A stretch of 7,378 bases of DNA, from contig CAMLOC010000167.1 of the NCBI GenBank assembly GCA_946481465.1, positions 1-7,378 of the forward strand. The letters are read 5' to 3'. Below, in pieces: positions 1-5,901 of this stretch. Under the pieces are notes generated by a model, which worked only from the letters and a program-made list of their open reading frames with translations, ran no database searches and had not been told where the DNA came from. The translations under genes were made by a program, and so were the position numbers. Source of the DNA: an uncultured Shinella sp. GTDB taxonomy: Bacteria > Pseudomonadota > Alphaproteobacteria > Rhizobiales > Rhizobiaceae. How positions within the stretch are numbered: position 1 is the stretch's first letter; each line of letters starts with the position of its first letter.

Positions 1-807
1 GCCTCGCTCGCTCCGCCCGGCTGCAAGGGCAAGCCGCGCGTCGCGGTGCTCACCCCCGGCATCTACAATTCTGCCTATTACGAGCATTCCTTCCTTGCCG
101 ACATGATGGGCGTCGAGCTGGTCGAAGGCTCGGACCTGCGCGTCATCGACGGCAAAGTGAAGATGCGCACCACGCGCGGCTATGAGGCGATCGACGTGCT
201 CTACCGCCGCGTCGACGACGACTTCCTCGATCCCCTCACCTTCCGGCCGGATTCGGCGCTCGGCATTCCCGGCATCATGGATGTCTACAAGGCCGGCAAC
301 ATCACCATCGCGAACGCCCCCGGCACCGGCATTTCCGACGACAAGGCGATCTATTCCTACATGCCGGAGATCGTCGAATTCTATACCGGGCGCAAGGCGC
401 TGCTGGAGAACGTGCCGACCTGGCGCTGCTCGGAGGAGGACAGCCTGAAATACGTGCTGGAGCACCTGAGCGAACTCGTGGTGAAGGAGGTGCACGGCTC
501 GGGCGGCTACGGCATGCTCGTCGGCCCCACCGCCTCGAAGAAGGAATGCGCGGCCTTCGCCGAGAAGCTGAAGGCCCGGCCGGCGAACTACATCGCCCAG
601 CCGACGCTCTCGCTCTCCACCGTGCCGATCCTCGTCAACAAGGGCATCGCGCCCCGGCATGTCGATCTTCGGCCCTATGTGCTCGTGTCCGACAAGGTGC
701 AGATCATTCCCGGCGGGCTGACCCGCGTGGCGCTGAAGGAAGGCTCGCTGGTGGTCAATTCCAGCCAGGGCGGCGGCACGAAGGACACCTGGGTACTGGA
801 GGACTGA
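1..807 (+). CDS. Circularly permuted ATP-grasp protein (COG2308 type), C-terminal part; 5' end outside window
   Basis: The reading frame is open from the first base, so this is the last 268 residues of a longer protein; family members are usually about 470-480 residues. The GTG at 46 is internal, not a start. The fragment carries family hallmarks: DDKAIYSYMPEIVEFY (from about position 340), a glycine-rich nucleotide-binding stretch VKEVHGSGGYGM (481-516), HVDLRPYVL (658-684) and a C-terminal SSQGGGTKDTWVL block before the TGA. ATP-grasp enzymes activate a carboxylate with ATP and join it to an amine or thiol; the substrate of this circularly permuted group is not established. No signal peptide can be judged because the N-terminus is missing. 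It lies 4 bases ahead of the alpha-E gene, its standard partner, and then a transglutaminase-like gene, so the three are very likely co-transcribed. The family call is secure; function is open. Confidence 0.92.
   Translation, partial: ASLAPPGCKGKPRVAVLTPGIYNSAYYEHSFLADMMGVELVEGSDLRVIDGKVKMRTTRGYEAIDVLYRRVDDDFLDPLTFRPDSALGIPGIMDVYKAGNITIANAPGTGISDDKAIYSYMPEIVEFYTGRKALLENVPTWRCSEEDSLKYVLEHLSELVVKEVHGSGGYGMLVGPTASKKECAAFAEKLKARPANYIAQPTLSLSTVPILVNKGIAPRHVDLRPYVLVSDKVQIIPGGLTRVALKEGSLVVNSSQGGGTKDTWVLED
798..803 (+). promoter_or_regulatory. Ribosome binding site (GGAGGA) for the alpha-E gene
   Basis: GGAGGA lies inside the last codons of the ATP-grasp gene, 8 bases before the ATG at 812. It supports that ATG as the start and suggests coupled translation of the two genes. 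Confidence 0.7.
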
Positions 808-811
808 GCCG

Positions 812-1753
812 ATGCTGGGACGAACTGCAAACGGCCTCTACTGGATGTTCCGCTATATCGAGCGGGGCGAGAACATCGCCCGCCTCATCGATGCGGGCCT
901 GCGCATGGCGCTGACGCGCTCCGGCTCGTCGGACGAGGACTGGGACGGCGTCCTGCAAAGCGCCGGCGTGCGCGAGGATTTCGACGCGGTGCACGGCAAG
1001 CTCACCGGCGCCGACGCGATCGACTACCTGCTGCGCGACCGCTCCAACCCGTCGAGCGTGATGTCCTGCATCGAATCGGCCCGCAACAATGCGCGCATGG
1101 TGCGTACCGCGCTGACGCGGGAGACCTGGGAAGCGACCAACGAGTGCTGGATCGAATTCAAGGACATGCTGGCAAAGCGCATCCGCCCGGCGGAAATGCC
1201 CGAGGTGATCGACACGATCAAGCGGCGCACCGGCCTCATCCGCGGCGCCTTCCACGGCACGATGCTGCGCGACGACATCTACAACTTCTCGCGCATCGGC
1301 ACCTTCATCGAGCGGGCGGACAACACCGCCCGCATCCTCGACGTGAAATATTACGTGCTGCTGCCGGCGATCGCCAAGGTCGGCTCGTCGCTCGACAACA
1401 TGCAATGGGAATCGATCCTGCGCTCGGTCTCCGCGCACCGCTCCTATAGCTGGGTCTATGACGGCGACTATTCCTCGACCAACATTTCCGACTTCCTGAT
1501 CCTCAACGACCGCATGCCGCGCTCGCTCGCCTACAGCTACGACAAGATCGTCAGCAATCTCGGCTATCTGGCAAAGCTCTACGGCGACAACCACGCGGCC
1601 CACGAGACGGCTTCCGCCACGCTGATGCTGCTTCGAAGCCGCACCATCGACGACATCATGGAGCAAGGGCTTCACGAATTCATCGAGGAGTTCATCGCGC
1701 ACAACAACCGCCTCGGGGAGGAAATCTCCGAAGGCTACCGTTTCTATCGATAG
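812..1753 (+). CDS. Alpha-E domain-containing protein (DUF403, COG2307)
   Basis: A complete 313-residue protein, the usual length for the family. It begins with the typical MLGRTANGLYWMFRYIER block, and a good ribosome binding site precedes the ATG. It appears mostly alpha-helical and soluble, with no signal peptide or membrane segment. Conserved stretches include ESARNNARMVR (residues 88-98), FIERADNTARILD (165-177) and SAHRSYSW (207-214). The FIERADNTARILD block repeats the N-terminal YIERGENIARLID (residues 15-27), suggesting two related helical halves. Alpha-E proteins are named for conserved glutamates and almost always sit beside circularly permuted ATP-grasp genes, sometimes fused to them. 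Their biochemical role is unknown; a part in ATP-dependent ligation or substrate handling with the ATP-grasp partner has been proposed from gene context. The next gene, a transglutaminase-like protein, starts 12 bases downstream. Family identity is firm; function is not. Confidence 0.95.
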   Translation: MLGRTANGLYWMFRYIERGENIARLIDAGLRMALTRSGSSDEDWDGVLQSAGVREDFDAVHGKLTGADAIDYLLRDRSNPSSVMSCIESARNNARMVRTALTRETWEATNECWIEFKDMLAKRIRPAEMPEVIDTIKRRTGLIRGAFHGTMLRDDIYNFSRIGTFIERADNTARILDVKYYVLLPAIAKVGSSLDNMQWESILRSVSAHRSYSWVYDGDYSSTNISDFLILNDRMPRSLAYSYDKIVSNLGYLAKLYGDNHAAHETASATLMLLRSRTIDDIMEQGLHEFIEEFIAHNNRLGEEISEGYRFYR

Positions 1754-1765
1754 GGCTGGCGAGCG

Positions 1766-2587
1766 ATGCGACTGAAGATCAGCCACACGACCGAATATCA
1801 CTATGACGACCCGGTGCAGTATTCCCTGCAGCGGCTTCGCCTGACGCCGAAGACCCAGCCGGGCCAGACCGTGCGCGACTGGACGACCACCGTGCACGGC
1901 GCGCGGCTGGAGGCCGGCTATACCGATCACTTCGGCAACCATGTCGATCTCGTCAGCACCAATGCCGAGCAGGTGGCGATCCGCATCGTCGCCGAGGGCG
2001 AGGTGGAGACGGAGGACCGCGCCGGCGTCTTCGGCCCGCACCAGGGCTTCGTGCCACTGTGGCTCTACCTGCGCGAGACGCCGCTGACCCGGCCCGGCAA
2101 GCTGGTGCGCGAGCTCGCCGGAACCGCCAGCGGCGACAACGAATTGGGGCGCATGCATGCCCTGATGGCCGCTATCCACGAGACCGTCGCCTACAAGCCC
2201 GGCGAAACGGCCTCCGACACGACGGCCGAACAGGCGCTGGAGAAGAAGCAGGGCGTGTGCCAGGACCACGCCCATGTCTTCCTTGCCGCCGCGCGCCATC
2301 TCGGCCTGCCGGCGCGCTATATCTCGGGCTACCTGCTGATGGAGACGCCCGAGCAGACCGCAAGCCATGCCTGGGCGGAGGTGCACCTGCAGGGCCTCGG
2401 CTGGGTCGGCTTCGACGCCGCGAACAAGATCTGCCCGGATGCGCGCTATGTGCGCCTGTCGACCGGCCTCGACTACAAGGACGCCGCCCCCGTCTCGGGC
2501 ATGGTGCTCGGCCATTCGGCCGAGACGATGCGCGTCGCCATCACGGTGGAGGCGGCCGGCCAGAGCCAGTCGCAGAGCCAGAGCTGA
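1766..2587 (+). CDS. Transglutaminase-like (COG1305) cysteine protease-fold protein with Bact_transglu_N domain
   Basis: A complete 273-residue protein. Residues 1 to about 80 match the beta-rich bacterial transglutaminase N-terminal domain (MRLKISHTTEYHYDDPV..., and FGNHVDLVS at 56-64). The core follows, with a readable catalytic triad: Cys165 in KQGVCQDHAH, His201 in SHAWAEV and Asp217 in GFDAAN. There is no signal peptide, so it probably acts in the cytoplasm. Enzymes of this fold either cleave or exchange amide bonds, and bacterial members are often proteases rather than cross-linkers; the substrate here is unknown. It is the third gene of the ATP-grasp/alpha-E run, which suggests it cleaves or transfers something the ATP-grasp partner makes. 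The ATG at 1766 has only a weak upstream ribosome binding site but matches the family N-terminus exactly. The protein ends in a glutamine-serine repeat tail (QSQSQSQS) beyond the conserved domain. Confidence 0.94.
   Translation: MRLKISHTTEYHYDDPVQYSLQRLRLTPKTQPGQTVRDWTTTVHGARLEAGYTDHFGNHVDLVSTNAEQVAIRIVAEGEVETEDRAGVFGPHQGFVPLWLYLRETPLTRPGKLVRELAGTASGDNELGRMHALMAAIHETVAYKPGETASDTTAEQALEKKQGVCQDHAHVFLAAARHLGLPARYISGYLLMETPEQTASHAWAEVHLQGLGWVGFDAANKICPDARYVRLSTGLDYKDAAPVSGMVLGHSAETMRVAITVEAAGQSQSQSQS
2561..2584 (+). repeat. Gln-Ser dipeptide repeat encoding the transglutaminase C-terminal tail
   Basis: Four Gln-Ser codon pairs (CAG followed by AGC or TCG) lie directly before the TGA. Three of the four units are the identical hexamer CAGAGC, so the stretch looks like a small in-frame tandem expansion. 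Confidence 0.75.
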
Positions 2588-2594
2588 CACGAAA

Positions 2595-2620
2595 CGGGCG
2601 CGATCTCCCGACCGCGCCCG
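2595..2620 (-). terminator. Stem-loop between convergent genes, probable terminator of the minus-strand sugar operon
   Basis: A perfect 8-bp inverted repeat, CGGGCGCG (2595-2602) and CGCGCCCG (2613-2620), encloses a 10-base loop. It lies 6 bases past the dehydratase stop on the minus strand and 7 bases past the transglutaminase stop on the plus strand. Read on the minus strand, the stem is preceded by five T and followed by only three T (2592-2594), a weak intrinsic terminator tract. Read on the plus strand it is followed by A residues, so intrinsic termination in that direction is less convincing. Confidence 0.65.
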
Positions 2621-2626
2621 AAAAAT

Positions 2627-4366
2627 TCAGTGGCTGTCCTTGCCGACCGCGTTGCCGCGGCAACCCTTCAGGAAATCGAGGTCCGCACCGGTATCGGCGC
2701 CCTGGACGTGCTGCTGGTGCAGCCAGGCATAGCCGGAAGACGGCAGCTCGTGGTTCGGCTTCCAGTCGGCAAGCCGGCTCGCCAGTTCCTCGTCGGAAAT
2801 GTCGAGATGCAGGCGGCGGTTCGGCACGTCGAGCTCGATCATGTCGCCGTTCCTGACGACCGCAAGCGGACCGCCGACGGCCGCTTCCGGCGAGGTGTGC
2901 AGGACGACGGTGCCGTAGGCCGTGCCGGACATGCGGGCATCCGAGATGCGCACCATGTCGGTGATGCCCTTCTTGAGCACCTTCGGCGGCAGGCCCATAT
3001 TGCCGACCTCGGCCATGCCCGGATAGCCCTTGGGTCCACAGTTCTTCATGACCATGACGCAGGTCTCGTCGATATCGAGAGCCTCGTCGTTGATCTTGGC
3101 CTTGTAGTCGTCGATGTCCTCGAAGACGACCGCCCTGCCGCGATGGGTGAGGAGATGCGGCGAGGCTGCCGAGGGCTTCAGCACCGCTCCCTTGGGGGCG
3201 AGGTTGCCGCGCAGCACGACGATGCCGCCCGATTGCGTCAGCGCCTTTTCCGCCGGCAGGATCACGTCCTCGTTCCAGTTGACGACGTCCTTGACCTCGT
3301 CCCACATCGTCTCGCCCGACACCGTCAGGGCGTCCTTGTGCAGAAGGCCGGCCTCGCCGAGGCGCTTCAGCACCACCGGCAGGCCGCCGGCATAGAAGAA
3401 CTCCTCCATCAGGTACTTGCCCGAGGGCATGAGGTTGACGACGGTCGGCACGTCGCGCCCGCAACGGTCCCAATCGTCCAGCGTCAGGTCGATGCCGACG
3501 CGGCCGGCGACCGCGAGCAGGTGGATCACCGCATTGGTCGAGCCGCCGATGGCCGCATTGGTGCGGATGGCGTTCTCGAAGGCCTCTTTCGTCAGGATAT
3601 CCGAGGGCTTCAGGTCGTCCTTGACCATCTGGACGATGCGACGCCCGGTAAGCTGCGCCATGACCTTGCGGCGGGAATCGACCGCCGGGATCGCGGCGTT
3701 GCCGGACAGCGCCATGCCGAGCGCCTCGGCCATCGAGGCCATGGTGGAGGCGGTGCCCATCGTGTTGCAGGTGCCCGAGGAGCGGCTCATCGACGCCTCG
3801 GCCTCGAGGAATTCGGCCTGCGTCATCTCGCCGGCCTTCACCATTTCGGAGAATTTCCACAGATGCGTGCCCGAACCGACGCGCTCGCCGCGGAAATAGC
3901 CGTTCAGCATCGGACCGCCGGTGACGACGATGGAGGGAAGGTCGACCGAAGCGGCCGCCATCAGCAGCGACGGCGTGGTCTTGTCGCAGCCGACCATCAG
4001 CACGCAGCCGTCCATCGGCTGGCCGCGGATCGTCTCCTCCACCGCGAGCGCGGCGAGGTTGCGGTACATCATCGCCGTGGGGCGGAAGGTGTTTTCGGAT
4101 GCCGAGAACACCGGCACTTCCATCGGGAAGCCACCGGCCTCCCAGATGCCGGCCTTCACCTTCTCGGCAAGCTCGCGCAGGTGGCCGTTGCACGGCGTCA
4201 TGTCCGACCAGGTGTTGAGGATGCCGATGACCGGGCGGCCGTCGAACAGGTCGTGCGGATAGCCCTGGTTCTTCATCCAGCCGCGATGATAGATCACGTC
4301 ACGGCTGGTGCCGCCGTACCATTCCTGCGAGCGCAGCCTGCGCGGCCATTCAGCTTTCTTCTTCAT
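2627..4366 (-). CDS. araD: L-arabinonate dehydratase (IlvD/Edd family, [2Fe-2S])
   Basis: A complete 579-residue protein starting MKKKAEWPRR; the open frame runs further upstream, but this ATG fits the family N-terminus and has GAGGA 9 bases before it. It dehydrates L-arabinonate to 2-keto-3-deoxy-L-arabinonate in the cytoplasm; the characterised Rhizobium enzyme also accepts D-fuconate and D-galactonate. IlvD/Edd hallmarks are present: the three cluster cysteines Cys59 (DMTPCNGH), Cys127 (VGCDKT, with Lys129 near the metal site) and Cys200 (SGTCNTMGT), and Ser480 in DARMSGTAYG, the proposed catalytic base. Length and these positions agree with what I remember of the R. leguminosarum enzyme (RlArDHT). 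It is the last gene of the minus-strand operon, 49 bases after the aldehyde dehydrogenase. Branched-chain amino acid dihydroxyacid dehydratase or phosphogluconate dehydratase are less likely given context. Note that the symbol araD is also used for the unrelated ribulose-5-phosphate epimerase. Confidence 0.93.
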   Translation of the reverse strand: MKKKAEWPRRLRSQEWYGGTSRDVIYHRGWMKNQGYPHDLFDGRPVIGILNTWSDMTPCNGHLRELAEKVKAGIWEAGGFPMEVPVFSASENTFRPTAMMYRNLAALAVEETIRGQPMDGCVLMVGCDKTTPSLLMAAASVDLPSIVVTGGPMLNGYFRGERVGSGTHLWKFSEMVKAGEMTQAEFLEAEASMSRSSGTCNTMGTASTMASMAEALGMALSGNAAIPAVDSRRKVMAQLTGRRIVQMVKDDLKPSDILTKEAFENAIRTNAAIGGSTNAVIHLLAVAGRVGIDLTLDDWDRCGRDVPTVVNLMPSGKYLMEEFFYAGGLPVVLKRLGEAGLLHKDALTVSGETMWDEVKDVVNWNEDVILPAEKALTQSGGIVVLRGNLAPKGAVLKPSAASPHLLTHRGRAVVFEDIDDYKAKINDEALDIDETCVMVMKNCGPKGYPGMAEVGNMGLPPKVLKKGITDMVRISDARMSGTAYGTVVLHTSPEAAVGGPLAVVRNGDMIELDVPNRRLHLDISDEELASRLADWKPNHELPSSGYAWLHQQHVQGADTGADLDFLKGCRGNAVGKDSH

Positions 4367-4375
4367 CTCTTCCAG

Positions 4376-4380
4376 TCCTC
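4376..4380 (-). promoter_or_regulatory. Ribosome binding site (GAGGA) of the dehydratase
   Basis: On the minus strand GAGGA precedes the ATG at 4366 by 9 bases. It helps choose this start over the longer upstream open frame, which would overlap the aldehyde dehydrogenase coding region. Confidence 0.6.
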
Positions 4381-4387
4381 GAAGGGA

Positions 4388-4408
4388 CCGCCCGAAAGAT
4401 CCGGACGG
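4388..4408 (-). other. Intercistronic hairpin between aldehyde dehydrogenase and dehydratase
   Basis: On the minus strand CCGTCCG (4408-4402) can pair with CGGGCGG (4394-4388) through six Watson-Crick pairs and one G-U wobble around a 7-base loop. It begins 7 bases past the aldehyde dehydrogenase stop. No T-run follows, so it is not an intrinsic terminator; a role in mRNA stability or processing is only possible. Confidence 0.35.
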
Positions 4409-4415
4409 CTTTGTC

Positions 4416-5849
4416 TCACGCCAGCGTGTAGGCGGTCTTGACGGTCGTATAGAATTCGTTGGCGTACTTGCCCTGCTCGCGCGGGCCGTGGGACGAGCCC
4501 TTGCGCCCGCCGAAGGGCACATGGAAATCGACGCCGGCCGTCGGCAGGTTGACCATGACCATGCCGGCCTCCGCATTGCGCTTGAAATGCGTCGCATGCT
4601 TGAGGCTGGTCGTCGCGATGCCGGAGGAGAGGCCGAAGGGCGTGTCGTTGGCGACAGCCAGCGCCTCTTCGTAGTCCTTCACACGGATGACCGCGGCGAC
4701 GGGGCCGAAAATCTCCTCGCGCGAGATGCGCATGTCGTTGGTCGCCTCGGTGAAGAGCGCGGGCGAAAGATAGAAGCCGGGCGTCTCGCGCTTCAGCAGC
4801 TCCCCGCCGAAGGCGAGCTTCGCGCCTTCCTTTTGACCGATCTCGATATAGTCCGTGTCCTGCTTCAACTGGCTCTCGTCGACGACCGGGCCGATATGCG
4901 TGCCGGCCTTCAGCGCGTCGTCGACGACGACGCTCTTCAGCCGCTCGCCGACGGCGGCGACGAACCGGTCATGGATGCCTTCCGTGACGATGACGCGCGA
5001 GGAGGCGGTGCAGCGCTGGCCGGTGGAGAAGAAGGCCGAGTTGACGGCGGCTTCCACGGCGACATCGAGATCCGCATCGTCGAGCACGACGAAGGGGTTC
5101 TTGCCACCCATTTCCAGCTGGTACTTGCGGTTATGCTCGACGGAGGCGAGCGCCACGCGCTTGCCCGTCCCGGTCGAGCCGGTGAAGGTGATGGCATTGA
5201 CGTCTGGGCTGTCGAGCATGGTCTGGCCGACGACGGAGCCCTTGCCCATGACGAGGTTCAGGACGCCCTTCGGCAGGCCGGCGCGCACGAGGATATCGAC
5301 GATGGCCCAGGAACAGCCGGGCACCAGTTCGGCCGGCTTGAAGACGACCGTGTTGCCATAAGCGAGCGCCGGCGCGATCTTCCAGGCGGGAATGGCGATC
5401 GGGAAATTCCACGGCGTGATGATGCCGACGACGCCGACCGGCTCGCGGGTGATCTCGACGCCGATGTTCGGACGCACCGAGGGCAGCACCTCGCCGGCAA
5501 GGCGCAGGGTCTCGCCCGCGAAGAAATCGAAGATCTGGCCGGCGCGCACCGTCTCGCCGATGCCTTCGGCCAGCGTCTTGCCCTCCTCGCGCGAGAGCAG
5601 CCGGCCGAGTTCGTCCTTGCGGGCGAGGATCTCGTCGGCGGCCTTGCGCAGGATCGCATGGCGCTCGAGGATGCCCGAGCGCGACCAGGCCGGAAGGGCC
5701 GCCTTGGCCGCCGCGATCGCCGCCCTGGTGTCCTCGACGGAGGCGCGGGCATATTCGCCGACCACATCGCCCGTGTTCGACGGGTTGATGTTCTTGACGG
5801 CGTCCGAGCCGACCCATTCGCCGGCAATCAGGTTCTGGTGGATCGTCAT
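4416..5849 (-). CDS. Aldehyde dehydrogenase, likely 2-oxoglutarate-semialdehyde dehydrogenase
   Basis: A complete 477-residue aldehyde dehydrogenase starting MTIHQNLIAGEWV. The frame stays open upstream, but AGGAGG lies 9 bases before this ATG and the N-terminus matches the family. Catalytic features are intact: oxyanion Asn148 in TPWNFP, cofactor Lys171 in FKPAE, the Rossmann motif FTGSTGTG (222-229), general base Glu246 in LEMGGKN, nucleophile Cys280 in GQRC and Glu379 in EIFGP. It is a soluble cytoplasmic enzyme using NAD or NADP. Lying between gguC and L-arabinonate dehydratase, it most plausibly oxidises 2-oxoglutarate semialdehyde to 2-oxoglutarate, the last step of non-phosphorylative pentose oxidation. 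Succinate-semialdehyde or another aldehyde cannot be excluded from sequence alone, because close ALDH subfamilies share these motifs. Aldehyde dehydrogenase is near certain; the substrate is inferred from context. Confidence 0.92.
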   Translation of the reverse strand: MTIHQNLIAGEWVGSDAVKNINPSNTGDVVGEYARASVEDTRAAIAAAKAALPAWSRSGILERHAILRKAADEILARKDELGRLLSREEGKTLAEGIGETVRAGQIFDFFAGETLRLAGEVLPSVRPNIGVEITREPVGVVGIITPWNFPIAIPAWKIAPALAYGNTVVFKPAELVPGCSWAIVDILVRAGLPKGVLNLVMGKGSVVGQTMLDSPDVNAITFTGSTGTGKRVALASVEHNRKYQLEMGGKNPFVVLDDADLDVAVEAAVNSAFFSTGQRCTASSRVIVTEGIHDRFVAAVGERLKSVVVDDALKAGTHIGPVVDESQLKQDTDYIEIGQKEGAKLAFGGELLKRETPGFYLSPALFTEATNDMRISREEIFGPVAAVIRVKDYEEALAVANDTPFGLSSGIATTSLKHATHFKRNAEAGMVMVNLPTAGVDFHVPFGGRKGSSHGPREQGKYANEFYTTVKTAYTLA

Positions 5850-5858
5850 GGGCCGAGG

Positions 5859-5864
5859 CCTCCT
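5859..5864 (-). promoter_or_regulatory. Strong ribosome binding site (AGGAGG) of the aldehyde dehydrogenase
   Basis: A perfect AGGAGG on the minus strand sits 9 bases before the ATG at 5849. It fixes the start and rules out the longer frame, which would run back into gguC. Confidence 0.75.
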
Positions 5865-5877
5865 GTCACTCACGGCG

Positions 5878-5892
5878 CGGCCCGAAGGGCCG
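5878..5892 (-). other. Intercistronic hairpin between gguC and aldehyde dehydrogenase
   Basis: CGGCCC and GGGCCG form a perfect 6-bp stem with a 3-base loop (TTC on the minus strand), 9 bases past the gguC stop and upstream of the next ribosome binding site. The adjoining CGACGCGTCG (5891-5900) is a perfect 10-base palindrome. No T-run follows, so termination is unlikely. Confidence 0.4.
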
Positions 5893-5901
5893 ACGCGTCG
5901 A

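Noticed and set aside
46..48. GTG as start codon of the first gene
   Set aside because: The frame is open through position 1 and codes plausible family sequence upstream; the remaining 268 residues are too short for a whole circularly permuted ATP-grasp protein.
755..2590. 611-codon open frame on the minus strand opposite the alpha-E and transglutaminase genes
   Set aside because: It is the mirror of GC-rich coding with C/G-biased third positions. Its translation is Arg/His/Ala-rich with no recognisable domain, while the plus-strand frames match known families along their full length.
2630..4441. 603-codon plus-strand open frame opposite the L-arabinonate dehydratase gene
   Set aside because: It is a codon-bias shadow: low-complexity His/Arg/Asp-rich product, no family motifs, and the opposite strand carries an intact characterised enzyme family.
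4367..4597. Upstream extension of the dehydratase frame to an ATG at 4597
   Set aside because: It would overlap the aldehyde dehydrogenase coding region by about 180 bases and adds Arg/Pro/Ser-rich residues unlike the family; the ATG at 4366 has its own ribosome binding site and the family N-terminus.
5891..5900. Perfect 10-base palindrome CGACGCGTCG just after the gguC stop
   Set aside because: A single short GC-rich palindrome with no second copy noticed and no promoter nearby. It cannot form a looped hairpin and is likely chance, so it is only mentioned with the adjoining stem-loop.
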